Shown here piece after piece: positions 9,460-17,646 of a stretch of 33,658 bases of DNA. The stretch spans positions 1 through 33,658 of the forward strand of contig NZ_CALAOH010000194.1 of the NCBI RefSeq assembly GCF_937926365.1, read 5' to 3'. Source of the stretch: an uncultured Azohydromonas sp. GTDB lineage: Bacteria > Pseudomonadota > Gammaproteobacteria > Burkholderiales > Burkholderiaceae_C. A program made the position numbers and the translations under genes. How positions within the stretch are numbered: the first letter of the stretch is position 1; every line of letters starts with the position of its first letter. The notes below the pieces were generated by a model. It saw nothing but the letters and a program-made list of their open reading frames with translations, did not search any database and was not told the origin of the DNA.

Positions 9460-10677
9460 ATGACCACGCCCCGAGTCCTGCACGTCCTGGACCATTCGAT
9501 CCCGCTGCACAGCGGCTACACCTTCCGCACCCAGTCGATCCTGCGCGAGCAGCGCCGCCTGGGCTGGGAAACCTTCCATCTCACCAGCCCCAAGCACCTG
9601 GAGCCCAAGGGGCTGGAGGAGGACGTGGACGGGCTGCATTTCTTCCGCACGCCGCTGGCCCCCAGGAGCGGTCCGCGCCTGCCGGGCCTGGGCGAGATCG
9701 CGCTCATGCGCAGCCTGGAGCAGCGGCTGCTGGAGGTGGCGCAGCAGGTGCGGCCCAACGTGCTGCACGCGCACTCGCCGGTGCTCGACGCCATCCCCGC
9801 GCTGCGCGTGGGCCGGCGGCTGGGCATCCCGGTGGTGTACGAGGTGCGCGCCTTCTGGGAGGACGCCGCGGTGGACCACGGCACCACCACCGAGGGCAGC
9901 CTGCGCTACCGCCTCACGCGGCGGCTGGAGACGCACGCGCTGCGCAACGCGGACCACGTGTTCACGATCTGCGAGGGGCTGCGCGGCGACATCGTGGCGC
10001 GCGGCATCCCGGCGCGCAAGGTCACCGTCATCCCCAACGCCGTGGACATCGACGCCTTCGACATCGGCGGCGAACCCGACCAGGCGCTCAAGGCGCGGCT
10101 GGGCCTGGCCGGGTGCGACGTGGTGGGCTTCATCGGCTCGTTCTACGCCTACGAGGGCCTGGACCTGCTGCTGCAGTCGCTGCCGGCGATCCTGGCGCAG
10201 CGCCCCGGGGTGCGCGTGCTGCTGGTGGGCGGCGGCCCGCAGGACGCCGCGCTCAAGGCGCAGGCCCGCTCGCTGGGCCTGGCCGACAAGGTGGTCTTCA
10301 CCGGGCGCGTGCCGCACAAGGACGTGCAGCGCTACTACGACCTGGTGGACGTGCTGGCCTACCCGCGCCACTCGATGCGGCTGACCGAGCTGGTCACGCC
10401 GCTCAAGCCGCTGGAGGCGATGGCGCAGGGCCGGCTGCTGGTGGCCTCCGACGTCGGCGGCCACAAGGAGCTCATCCGCCACAACGAGACGGGCATGCTG
10501 TTCAAGGCCGGCAGCCCCGAGGCGCTGGCGCAGGCGGTGCTGCAGATGCTGGGCCAGCGCGGGCGCTGGCCGCAGCTGCGCCGCGCGGGCCGCGAGTTCG
10601 TCGAGCTCGAACGCAACTGGCGCGTGTCCGTGGGCCACTACCGCAAGGTCTACGAGGCGCTGTGCCAGCGCGCCTGA
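9460..10677 (+). CDS. XrtA/PEP-CTERM system glycosyltransferase (TIGR04063-like)
   Basis: 405 residues. The N-terminus, VLHVLDHSIPLHSGYTFRTQ followed by SILREQRRLGWE, is characteristic of the XrtA-linked GT4 family TIGR04063. The GT-B architecture is clear: an N-terminal acceptor domain, a linker VTVIPNAVDIDAF, a donor domain with GFIGSFYAYEGLDLLL, and TELVTPLKPLEAMAQG near residues 310-325. It should add one sugar to the lipid-linked repeat at the inner membrane; donor and linkage are unknown. It lies between the two UDP-sugar dehydrogenases, so it may use one of their products (inference). The upstream gap is 66 bases, with AAGAAAGC before the ATG. Confidence 0.9.
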   Translation: MTTPRVLHVLDHSIPLHSGYTFRTQSILREQRRLGWETFHLTSPKHLEPKGLEEDVDGLHFFRTPLAPRSGPRLPGLGEIALMRSLEQRLLEVAQQVRPNVLHAHSPVLDAIPALRVGRRLGIPVVYEVRAFWEDAAVDHGTTTEGSLRYRLTRRLETHALRNADHVFTICEGLRGDIVARGIPARKVTVIPNAVDIDAFDIGGEPDQALKARLGLAGCDVVGFIGSFYAYEGLDLLLQSLPAILAQRPGVRVLLVGGGPQDAALKAQARSLGLADKVVFTGRVPHKDVQRYYDLVDVLAYPRHSMRLTELVTPLKPLEAMAQGRLLVASDVGGHKELIRHNETGMLFKAGSPEALAQAVLQMLGQRGRWPQLRRAGREFVELERNWRVSVGHYRKVYEALCQRA

Positions 10678-10723
10678 GGCGGCGCGCGGCGCACGCCCTC
10701 ACATGCATTTGGAAGGCTGAGAA

Positions 10724-12070
10724 ATGAAAGTCACTGTGATTGGTACCGGGTACGTGGGTCTGGTGACCGGCGCGTGCCTGGCCGAGATGGGCAACCACGT
10801 CGTGTGCCTGGACGTGGACGAGCGCAAGATCCGCGTGCTCAAGGACGGCGGCATCCCCATCCACGAGCCGGGGCTGGAGGCCATCGTGCAGCGCAACGTG
10901 GCCGTGGGCCGGCTGCAGTTCACCACCGACGTGGCCGAGGCGGTGTCGCACGGCACGCTGCAGTTCATCGGCGTGGGCACGCCCCCGGGCGAGGACGGCT
11001 CGGCGGACCTGCAGCACGTGCTGTCGGCCGCGCGCAGCATCGGCGCGCACATGACCGACTACAAGGTCATCGTGGACAAGAGCACCGTGCCCGTGGGCAC
11101 GGCCGACCGCGTGCGCGAGGCGGTGCGCCAGGAGCTGGAGCGCCGCGGCGTGGAGGTGGAGTACGCGGTGGTGTCCAACCCCGAGTTCCTCAAGGAGGGC
11201 GCGGCGGTGGGCGACTTCATGAAGCCCGACCGCATCATCGTGGGCGCCGATGACGAGCGCGCGGTGCTGCTCATGCGCGCGCTCTACGCCACGTTCACGC
11301 GCAACCACGACCGGCTGCAGCTCATGGACGTGCGCAGCGCCGAGTTCACCAAGTACGCCGCCAACGCCATGCTGGCCACGCGCATCAGCTTCATGAACGA
11401 GCTGGCGCTGCTGGCCGAGAAGGTGGGCGCGGACATCGACATGGTGCGCCGCGGCATCGGCAGCGACCCGCGCATCGGCACGCACTTCCTGTACTCGGGC
11501 GCGGGCTACGGCGGCTCGTGCTTCCCCAAGGACGTCAAGGCCCTGGTGCGCACGGGCGCCGAGAACGGCGTGCGGCTGCAGGTGCTGGAGGCGGTGGAGT
11601 CGGCCAACGAGCACCAGAAGCACGTGCTGGGCGACAAGGTGGTGGCGCACTTCGGCCCCGACCTGGCCGGCCGGACCTTCGCGCTGTGGGGCCTGGCCTT
11701 CAAGCCCGACACCGACGACATGCGCGAGGCGCCCAGCCTGGTGGTGATCGACGACCTGGTGCGCCGCGGCGCGCGCGTGCAGGCCTACGACCCGGTGGCC
11801 ACGGCGCAGGCCCGCGTGGCGCTGCAGGGCGTGGACGGCGTGAACTTCGCCGACAGCGCCATGGCGGCGCTCGCCGGTGCCGACGCGCTGGTGATCGTCA
11901 CCGAGTGGCGCGAGTTCCGCAGCCCGGACTTCGACGCCATCCGCGCCGCGCTCAAGCGGCCCGTGATCTTCGACGGGCGCAACCTGTTCGAGCCCGCGCT
12001 GGTCAAGGCGCACGGGCTGCAGTACGTGGCCATCGGCCGCGGCGTGTCCACCTCGCAAGGCGGCTCATGA
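10724..12070 (+). CDS. ugd: UDP-glucose 6-dehydrogenase
   Basis: 448 residues. The N-terminal Rossmann motif is VTVIGTGYVGLVTGACLAE, followed by VGTPPGEDGSADL and VDKSTVPVGTAD. The catalytic Cys266 sits in GYGGSCFPKDVKAL. The C-terminal UDP-binding domain has LWGLAFKPDTDDMREAPS. All of these are typical of the UDP-glucose enzyme, which uses two NAD to make UDP-glucuronate, a precursor of acidic exopolysaccharides. The gene begins 46 bases after the glycosyltransferase with GGAAGGCTGAGAA ahead of the ATG. Its last codons overlap the next glycosyltransferase start (ATGA). It is in the same apparent operon as the TviB-like enzyme, so the polymer probably contains two kinds of uronic acid. Confidence 0.95.
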   Translation: MKVTVIGTGYVGLVTGACLAEMGNHVVCLDVDERKIRVLKDGGIPIHEPGLEAIVQRNVAVGRLQFTTDVAEAVSHGTLQFIGVGTPPGEDGSADLQHVLSAARSIGAHMTDYKVIVDKSTVPVGTADRVREAVRQELERRGVEVEYAVVSNPEFLKEGAAVGDFMKPDRIIVGADDERAVLLMRALYATFTRNHDRLQLMDVRSAEFTKYAANAMLATRISFMNELALLAEKVGADIDMVRRGIGSDPRIGTHFLYSGAGYGGSCFPKDVKALVRTGAENGVRLQVLEAVESANEHQKHVLGDKVVAHFGPDLAGRTFALWGLAFKPDTDDMREAPSLVVIDDLVRRGARVQAYDPVATAQARVALQGVDGVNFADSAMAALAGADALVIVTEWREFRSPDFDAIRAALKRPVIFDGRNLFEPALVKAHGLQYVAIGRGVSTSQGGS

Positions 12071-13329
12071 ACCGGCCCGTGCGCACGCTGCTGTTCTCCA
12101 CGCTGTTTCCCAACAGCGTGATGCCGGTGCACGGCATCTTCGTCGAGACGCGGCTGCGCGAACTGCTCAAGAGCGGCGCGGTGCACACGCGCGTGGTGGC
12201 GCCGGTGCCGTGGTTCCCATCCACGAACGCGCGCTTCGGCGAGTACGCGCGCTGGGCCGCGGTGCCGCGGCGCGAGACGCGCCACGGCATCGAGGCGCTG
12301 CATCCGCGCTACCCGCTGCTGCCCAAGATCGGCATGAGCACGGCGCCGCTGGCGCTGGCGCTGGCGGCGTTGCCGGCGGTGCGCCAGGTGCAGGCCGAGG
12401 GCTTCGACTTCGACGTGATCGATGCCCATTACTACTACCCCGACGGGGTGGCCGCGGCGCTGATCGCGCGCTGGGTGGGCAAGCCGCTGTCGATCACGGC
12501 GCGCGGCACGGACCTCAACCTGATCCCGGCCTACGCGCTGCCGCGCACCATGATCCGCTGGGCCGCGCGGCGCGCCGATGCCTCCATCGGCGTGTGCTCG
12601 GCGCTGATGGACGTGCTGCGCGGCTGGGACATCGACCCGGCCAAGCTGCATGTCATGCGCAACGGCGTGGACCTGGAGCGCTTCCGTCCGCTGCCGCAGG
12701 CGCAGATGCGCGCCGAGCTGGGGCTCGACGGCGCGCCGCTGCTGCTGTCGGTGGGGCACCTGGTGGAGCGCAAGGGCCACCACGTGGCCATCGACGCCAT
12801 GCCGCTGCTGTTGCGGTCGCACCCGCAGGCGCGGCTGGTGGTGGTGGGCCACGGCGTGGAGCGCGAGCGGCTGCAGGCGCAGGCGCAGGCGCTGGGCGTG
12901 GCCGAGCGCGTGACCTTCGCCGGCGCCGTGCCCAACGAGCAGCTGCTGCGCTGGTACAGCGCCGCGGATGCGCTGATCCTGGCTTCCAGCCGCGAGGGCT
13001 GGGCCAACGTGCTGCTGGAAGCCATGGCCTGCGGCACGCCGGTGGTGGCCACGCGCATCTGGGGCACGCCGGAGGTGGTCACGCCCGAGTCGGGCGGCGT
13101 GCTGTTCGAGCCGCGCGAGGGCAGCGCCCTGGCCGTGGCGGTGCAGCAGCTGCTGCGCCAGGCGCCGCAGCGCGCGGCGGTGCGCCGCTACGCCGAAGGG
13201 TTCAGCTGGCAGCAGACCACGCAGGCGCAGCTGGCGCTGTTCCGGCGCCTGGCACTGCCGGGCGCTGCCTGCGAAAGTGCACGCGGTAAAAACGGCGATG
13301 GGAGCACGGTCGAGCACGAGCGGCCATAG
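12067..13329 (+). CDS. Glycosyltransferase family 4 (TuaC-like)
   Basis: 420 residues from ATG 12067, which overlaps the ugd stop in an ATGA, implying translational coupling; the frame is open far upstream but that part is antisense-like shadow within ugd. The N-terminus TLLFSTLFPNSVMPVHGIFVE resembles the GT4 subfamily that includes teichuronic acid transferase TuaC. The donor domain shows LLSVGHLVERKGHHVAIDAM and the E-x7-E region SSREGWANVLLEAMACGTPVV near residue 308. It is expected to be a cytoplasmic or membrane-associated retaining transferase adding one residue to the repeat unit. The last 25 or so residues look unrelated to the family. It is the last gene of the high-G+C assembly block. 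Confidence 0.88.
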   Translation: MNRPVRTLLFSTLFPNSVMPVHGIFVETRLRELLKSGAVHTRVVAPVPWFPSTNARFGEYARWAAVPRRETRHGIEALHPRYPLLPKIGMSTAPLALALAALPAVRQVQAEGFDFDVIDAHYYYPDGVAAALIARWVGKPLSITARGTDLNLIPAYALPRTMIRWAARRADASIGVCSALMDVLRGWDIDPAKLHVMRNGVDLERFRPLPQAQMRAELGLDGAPLLLSVGHLVERKGHHVAIDAMPLLLRSHPQARLVVVGHGVERERLQAQAQALGVAERVTFAGAVPNEQLLRWYSAADALILASSREGWANVLLEAMACGTPVVATRIWGTPEVVTPESGGVLFEPREGSALAVAVQQLLRQAPQRAAVRRYAEGFSWQQTTQAQLALFRRLALPGAACESARGKNGDGSTVEHERP

Positions 13330-13451
13330 GGGCGTGGCCGCAGTGGGCAGGGTCGGCAATGTCTATGGCCGTGTGTTGTTCACGCCTGGGTGCTCTTTGC
13401 GTGGCGGGTGCAAGACCGCGGCCATGCCAATGACTGCAGGATGACGAGGTC

Positions 13452-13598
13452 ATGGAAAGCATTTTGTGGGTACTCCAGCTGCTCTCCGTTGTGGCGCTTT
13501 GCCGTTGGGCGCTGAAGCAAGAGGCGGAGGAAGAAGAAGGAAGCAAGGCAAAAGGAGGGAAAGGAAAAATCCAAGGACGCAGTAGTAAGCGGTTCTGA
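13452..13598 (+). CDS. 48-residue membrane peptide coupled to the ligase
   Basis: A 49-codon frame in the 270-base gap before the ligase. It encodes a hydrophobic N-terminal helix (MESILWVLQLLSVVALCRWA), then an acidic patch (EAEEEEG) and a lysine/glycine-rich basic tail ending KRF. It looks like a single-span membrane peptide with a charged tail, which would be cytoplasmic or periplasmic depending on topology. AGGA and GAGG lie 2-11 bases before the ATG. The stop is separated from the ligase ATG at 13600 by a single base, and the ligase has no good ribosome-binding site of its own, so coupled translation is likely. I do not recognise a family. Remaining sequence in 13330-13451 shows no supported gene. 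Confidence 0.6.
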   Translation: MESILWVLQLLSVVALCRWALKQEAEEEEGSKAKGGKGKIQGRSSKRF

Positions 13599-13599
13599 A

Positions 13600-14928
13600 A
13601 TGCGTGATCTCGCTTTTGTCTTGGTATTGCCGCTGATACTTTATGCGGCCTGGCAACGTCCGTTCATTGCCCTCGGCTTGAACATGTGGACCACGCTTCT
13701 TTTTCCAAACGGTTGGATGTATGGGTTTGCAAATTCCATTCGAGTAAATCTTATTCTGGCCCTTATAATGTTCATTACCTATGGAAGGAGTGAATCCAAG
13801 GGAAAGTTCAAGTTTGATGCCATCATGGGGGTGTTGACGGTATTTTTTGTATGGACCACTATTACTTCAATATTTGCGCTTCATGATCGGGATATTGTTT
13901 GGGATTTTTGGTTTCGCGTGGTCAAGATACTTATTCCGGCTTATTTTGCGGTCTTGATCATAAGAAAGAAAATTCACTTTGATTTCATGTTGTGGTGTAT
14001 TATTTTTTCGGTCGGTTTCTTTGCGGTGGTGGAGGGGCTCAAGTGGGTCGCTTCGGGTGGAGGCCACGCCATCGTGGGACTACCTACTCACTCGTTGCAG
14101 GATCGGAATGAATTGTCCATTGCTTTCAGCATGACGATTCCCGTGGCTCTCTATTTGCGTAACCAATATGGAGCCAAATCCAAGATCGTCACGCTGGGTC
14201 TGTTGGGCGTGGTGCTGCTGCTCGTGCTCTCAATATTGGGTACCAACTCCCGGGGTGGGTTCGTTGCATTGATGGCATTGGCTGCTTACCTGTTCAAGAA
14301 AAGCAAGCACAAGGTACTGCTGCTGATACTGGGAGGGTTGTGCGCAGCCGTGGCCATGCAGTTTTTGTCCGACAAGTGGTTTGATCGAATGAATACCATT
14401 CAGAAGGCGGACAATGACTCCTCCTTCATGGGCAGAGTGATTGCGTGGAAGTTGACCACGATCATGGTCACGGAACGGCCGATTTTTGGTGGCGGCTTCA
14501 AGGCCATCGAGAATACGCCTAACTGGAATATGCTGGCCATGCGCTGGGATGAGTTCTCATGGTTTGATACGGGTGACGCATTTCCCGGGCCCGTGGCGCG
14601 TGCGGCTCATAGTGTGTATTTTCAGTTGTTGGGGGACCATGGGCCTATTGGGCTTCTTATTTACCTTTCGATCATTGCTTTGTGCTTCGTGAAAAACGGA
14701 TATGTCATCAAGCAAGGAAGAAAGATTGGTGCGCCACCATGGATGATGGATGCCGCGGTGGTGTTGCAGTTGAGCTTGTTTGTATTTTGTGTGGGCGGGC
14801 TGACGCTAAGTTTTGCATATTTTGATATGGTGTACATGCTTTTTGCATTGAGCGCAATCTTGCGTGGAACCATATTCGCTGAATACGAAATGTCTTATAA
14901 GCAACAGAGACGACTTGGCGGGGCTTGA
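13600..14928 (+). CDS. XrtA-associated putative O-glycosylation ligase (TIGR03097-like)
   Basis: 442 residues with about ten or more hydrophobic segments, in the WaaL/PglL/O-antigen-ligase superfamily. The N-terminus MRDLAFVLVLPLILYAAWQR, the GLPTHSLQDRNELSIAFSM segment and the large periplasmic loop ending AAHSVYFQLLGDHGPIGLL match the exosortase A-associated ligase family. It is proposed to transfer or polymerise lipid-linked glycan in the periplasm; no member is known to me to be biochemically proven. Base composition is dramatically lower in G+C than either neighbour (many AT-ending codons such as ATT, TTT, AAA), which suggests transfer or replacement. It starts one base after the 48-residue peptide gene. 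Confidence 0.9.
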   Translation: MRDLAFVLVLPLILYAAWQRPFIALGLNMWTTLLFPNGWMYGFANSIRVNLILALIMFITYGRSESKGKFKFDAIMGVLTVFFVWTTITSIFALHDRDIVWDFWFRVVKILIPAYFAVLIIRKKIHFDFMLWCIIFSVGFFAVVEGLKWVASGGGHAIVGLPTHSLQDRNELSIAFSMTIPVALYLRNQYGAKSKIVTLGLLGVVLLLVLSILGTNSRGGFVALMALAAYLFKKSKHKVLLLILGGLCAAVAMQFLSDKWFDRMNTIQKADNDSSFMGRVIAWKLTTIMVTERPIFGGGFKAIENTPNWNMLAMRWDEFSWFDTGDAFPGPVARAAHSVYFQLLGDHGPIGLLIYLSIIALCFVKNGYVIKQGRKIGAPPWMMDAAVVLQLSLFVFCVGGLTLSFAYFDMVYMLFALSAILRGTIFAEYEMSYKQQRRLGGA

Positions 14929-14953
14929 AACCGGGCAAGGCAGGTTAAGAACG

Positions 14954-16006
14954 ATGTTGAAACGCTTACTGGAGCACCTGTCTCCAGCGGGGGAGAGGGG
15001 CCGGCTGAGCGTGCTCATCCTGCATCGGGTGCTGCCTGTGCCGGACCCGATGTGCCCTGACGAGCTCGATGCCGCGGCGTTCGAGCGCCTGTGCGGCTGG
15101 CTGCAGCAACTGTTCAACGTGATCGCGCTGGACGAGGCCGTGCATCGCCTGGCCGCGCGCACCTTGCCGGCCCGCGCCCTGGCCATCACCTTCGACGATG
15201 GCTACGCCGACAACTACGAGGTGGCGTTGCCCATCCTGGTGCGCCATGGGTTCCGCGCCACCTTTTTCATCACGACCAGCGTGCTCGACGGCGGGTGCAT
15301 GTGGAACGATCTGGTGGAGGAGGCGTTGCGTCGTACCTCACTCTCGTCGCTGGACCTTCGGTCGCTGGGAGAGCCGCACTTGCTGCGGTACGCGACCGGC
15401 ACCGTGGAGCAAAGGCGTACCGCCTTTCACAGCATCACCCAGGCGCTGAAGTACCGGGGCGTGGAGCAGCGGCATGAACTGGCGCACCTGGTGGCGCGGC
15501 ATGCCGGCGTGCTGCCGTCGCCGCGGCTGATGCTGAGCTCGGAGCAGGTGCGCGGTCTGCACCGCGCCGGCATGCAGATCGGCTCGCACACCCTGTCGCA
15601 CCCGATCCTGACCGGCTTGCCGGCATCGCAGGTGCGTGACGAGGTGCTCGGCAGCAAGCGGGTGCTGGAGACGCTGGTTGGCGACACGGTGGAGCTGTTC
15701 GCCTATCCGAACGGCCGCTGGGGCGTGGACTTCGATGCGCAGGCCGTCGAGATCGTGCGCGAAGCGGGGTTCAAGGCGGGCGTCACCACGGATTGGGGCA
15801 GTGCCGGGGCGGACACCGACCCCTATTTCATCCCGCGCTTCATGCCTTGGGACCGCACGCGGCTGCGCTTCGGGCTGCGCATGGCGGCCAACCTGCGGCG
15901 CGCGCCGCGGTCGCGTGGGACGGCGGAACGGCCACACGACCAGCGGCCGAGCGCGCACGTGCGCGCCGGTACGGAACCTACGCCGCCAGCCACCTTGGGG
16001 AAATGA
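14954..16006 (+). CDS. NodB-type polysaccharide deacetylase
   Basis: 350 residues from ATG 14954; an in-frame ATG at 14864 would overlap the ligase by 65 bases and adds nothing family-like. NodB motif 1 is TFDDGYAD with Asp81/Asp82, motif 2 is SHTLSHP with the metal-binding His212 and His216, and motif 3 is AYPNGRWGVD. LSVLILHRVLP near the start is typical of XrtA-linked polysaccharide deacetylases. No cleavable signal peptide is evident, so it may act on a lipid-linked sugar inside the cell or at the membrane. Likely reaction: metal-dependent removal of N- or O-acetyl groups. The last 35 residues after RMAANLRR look like an unstructured tail. High G+C resumes here. Confidence 0.9.
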   Translation: MLKRLLEHLSPAGERGRLSVLILHRVLPVPDPMCPDELDAAAFERLCGWLQQLFNVIALDEAVHRLAARTLPARALAITFDDGYADNYEVALPILVRHGFRATFFITTSVLDGGCMWNDLVEEALRRTSLSSLDLRSLGEPHLLRYATGTVEQRRTAFHSITQALKYRGVEQRHELAHLVARHAGVLPSPRLMLSSEQVRGLHRAGMQIGSHTLSHPILTGLPASQVRDEVLGSKRVLETLVGDTVELFAYPNGRWGVDFDAQAVEIVREAGFKAGVTTDWGSAGADTDPYFIPRFMPWDRTRLRFGLRMAANLRRAPRSRGTAERPHDQRPSAHVRAGTEPTPPATLGK

Positions 16007-17526
16007 TGAACATGCGATGGCCCTTTCGGCTGCTGGCATGCGTGGGCGTGCTGGTGCTGCTGGCCGGCGCCGCCTTGGGCACCGCGTCGGTAGTACTGGA
16101 CCAGGACCCGCGCCGGATGGCGCAGGCGCTGCAGCAGCGAACGCCGGGCGAGCTGCTGCGCCACGCCCAGCGGCGACTCGAAGGCCATCCGCGGCTGGAG
16201 TGGCTGCTGCTGCCGCTGCTGCGCACGGCACAGGCACACCTCGAGCGCCCCGTGCCGGGCCTGCTGCCCGCCCTGGGCAAAGGGCAGCAGCCGCAGCCCC
16301 TGGCACCGGTACGGTACGGCGAGCGCGGTGGCGCCGTGCCGCTGCCGCCTGCGCAGGCGCAGGCGGTTGTGGCCGAGCCCTCGGCGAACGACGTGCTGCT
16401 GTACAGCGAGGGCGAGATCGCCGCGGCCTTCCAGCGCGCCCGGCCTGGACAGCGCCTGGTGATCGCCAGCGGGCGTTACCGCTTCAACACCCCGCTGCGC
16501 ACCCGCGCCGGCGGCACGGCATGGGCGCCCATCGTCGTGACGGCACAGCGCCCCGGCGCCGTGACGCTGGAGTTCCACACCGTCGAGGCCGTGTCCGTGG
16601 CCCATCCGTACTGGGTGTTCGAGAACCTGCACCTGCGCGGCACGTGCGGCCGCCATGAGGAATGCGAGCACGCCTTCCACGTGGTGGGCGCGGCGCGCTC
16701 CACGGTGCTGCGCAACAACCTCATCGAGGACTTCAACGCGCATGTCAAGGTCAACGGCCAGGGCGGCCAGTGGCCCGACGATGGGCTGCTGCAGTTCAAC
16801 ACCCTGCGCAACAGCACCCCGCGCCAGACCCACAAGCCCGTGACGCTGGTGGACGTCGTGGGCGCCAGCGGCTGGCAGCTCACGGACAACGTGATCGCCA
16901 ATTTCGTCAAGGCGCAGGGCAATGGCGTCTCCTTCGGCGCGTTCATGAAGGGCGGCGGACGCGACGGCCGCATGGAGCGCAACCTGGTGATCTGCACCAC
17001 GCAGGACATCTCGCAGCGGGGCACGCGCGCCGGGCTGTCCTTCGGCGGTGGTGGCACCGAGGCTTCGTACTGCCGCGACGGCCGCTGCGAGGTCGAGCAC
17101 GAGGCCGGCCTGGTGGCGAACAACATAGTTGCGCACTGCAACGATTCGGGCATTTACGTCTTCCGCTCCAGGGGCACCGGCGTGGCCCACAACACGCTGA
17201 TCAACACGGGGGGCGTGGAGGTGCGCGTGCCGCCGGCCGACGCCCGGGTCCAGTTCAACATCGTCGAAGGCCGCATCCGCGCCCGTGACGGCGGGGTCAT
17301 GCAGGAGGCGGACAACGTGCCCGGTTCCGCGCTGCCGGGCGGCCGGGAGCGGATCGATGGGCTGCTGCTGGAGCCGGCCGAGCCCCTGGCGCACCCGCGG
17401 GGCGCGGCGCTGCCCGGCGTCGCGGCCGACTTCTGCGGCACGCCGCGCACGGCCTCGGTCGTGCCGGGTGCCATGAGCAGCCGCGTGCCCTGTGCCCAAG
17501 CGGGCACGACCGCGCGGGCGCCATGA
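16003..17526 (+). CDS. Exported right-handed beta-helix protein, possible polysaccharide lyase
   Basis: 507 residues from ATG 16003, overlapping the deacetylase stop by four bases (a second ATG follows immediately at 16006). The N-terminus is a signal anchor or signal peptide (WPFRLLACVGVLVLLAGAAL). From about residue 125 it has repeating short beta strands with N-N/I patterns, such as VLRNNLIEDFNAHVKVN, LLQFNTLRNS, QLTDNVIANF, LVANNIVAHC and GVAHNTLINTGG, typical of a right-handed parallel beta-helix. The layout recalls PL6 (chondroitinase B/alginate lyase) and related enzymes. I could not place catalytic Lys/Arg residues, so lyase activity is a guess; an epimerase or binding role is possible. 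It likely acts on the polymer in the periplasm. Confidence 0.75.
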   Translation: MMNMRWPFRLLACVGVLVLLAGAALGTASVVLDQDPRRMAQALQQRTPGELLRHAQRRLEGHPRLEWLLLPLLRTAQAHLERPVPGLLPALGKGQQPQPLAPVRYGERGGAVPLPPAQAQAVVAEPSANDVLLYSEGEIAAAFQRARPGQRLVIASGRYRFNTPLRTRAGGTAWAPIVVTAQRPGAVTLEFHTVEAVSVAHPYWVFENLHLRGTCGRHEECEHAFHVVGAARSTVLRNNLIEDFNAHVKVNGQGGQWPDDGLLQFNTLRNSTPRQTHKPVTLVDVVGASGWQLTDNVIANFVKAQGNGVSFGAFMKGGGRDGRMERNLVICTTQDISQRGTRAGLSFGGGGTEASYCRDGRCEVEHEAGLVANNIVAHCNDSGIYVFRSRGTGVAHNTLINTGGVEVRVPPADARVQFNIVEGRIRARDGGVMQEADNVPGSALPGGRERIDGLLLEPAEPLAHPRGAALPGVAADFCGTPRTASVVPGAMSSRVPCAQAGTTARAP

Positions 17527-17646
17527 GCCGCGGCCTGCCCATGGGGCACGGGGCTCCGTGAACGCCCGTTGCGCCTGTGAGGTGGCGTGGCCGAGGCCGG
17601 CGCCGGACCAACAACGCCTACAACCGCTTCCGCTTGGAGCAGATGC

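Noticed and set aside
13363..13443. A short ATG frame of about 22 codons before the 48-residue peptide
   Set aside because: No ribosome-binding site, no hydrophobic or charged pattern, and no link to neighbours.
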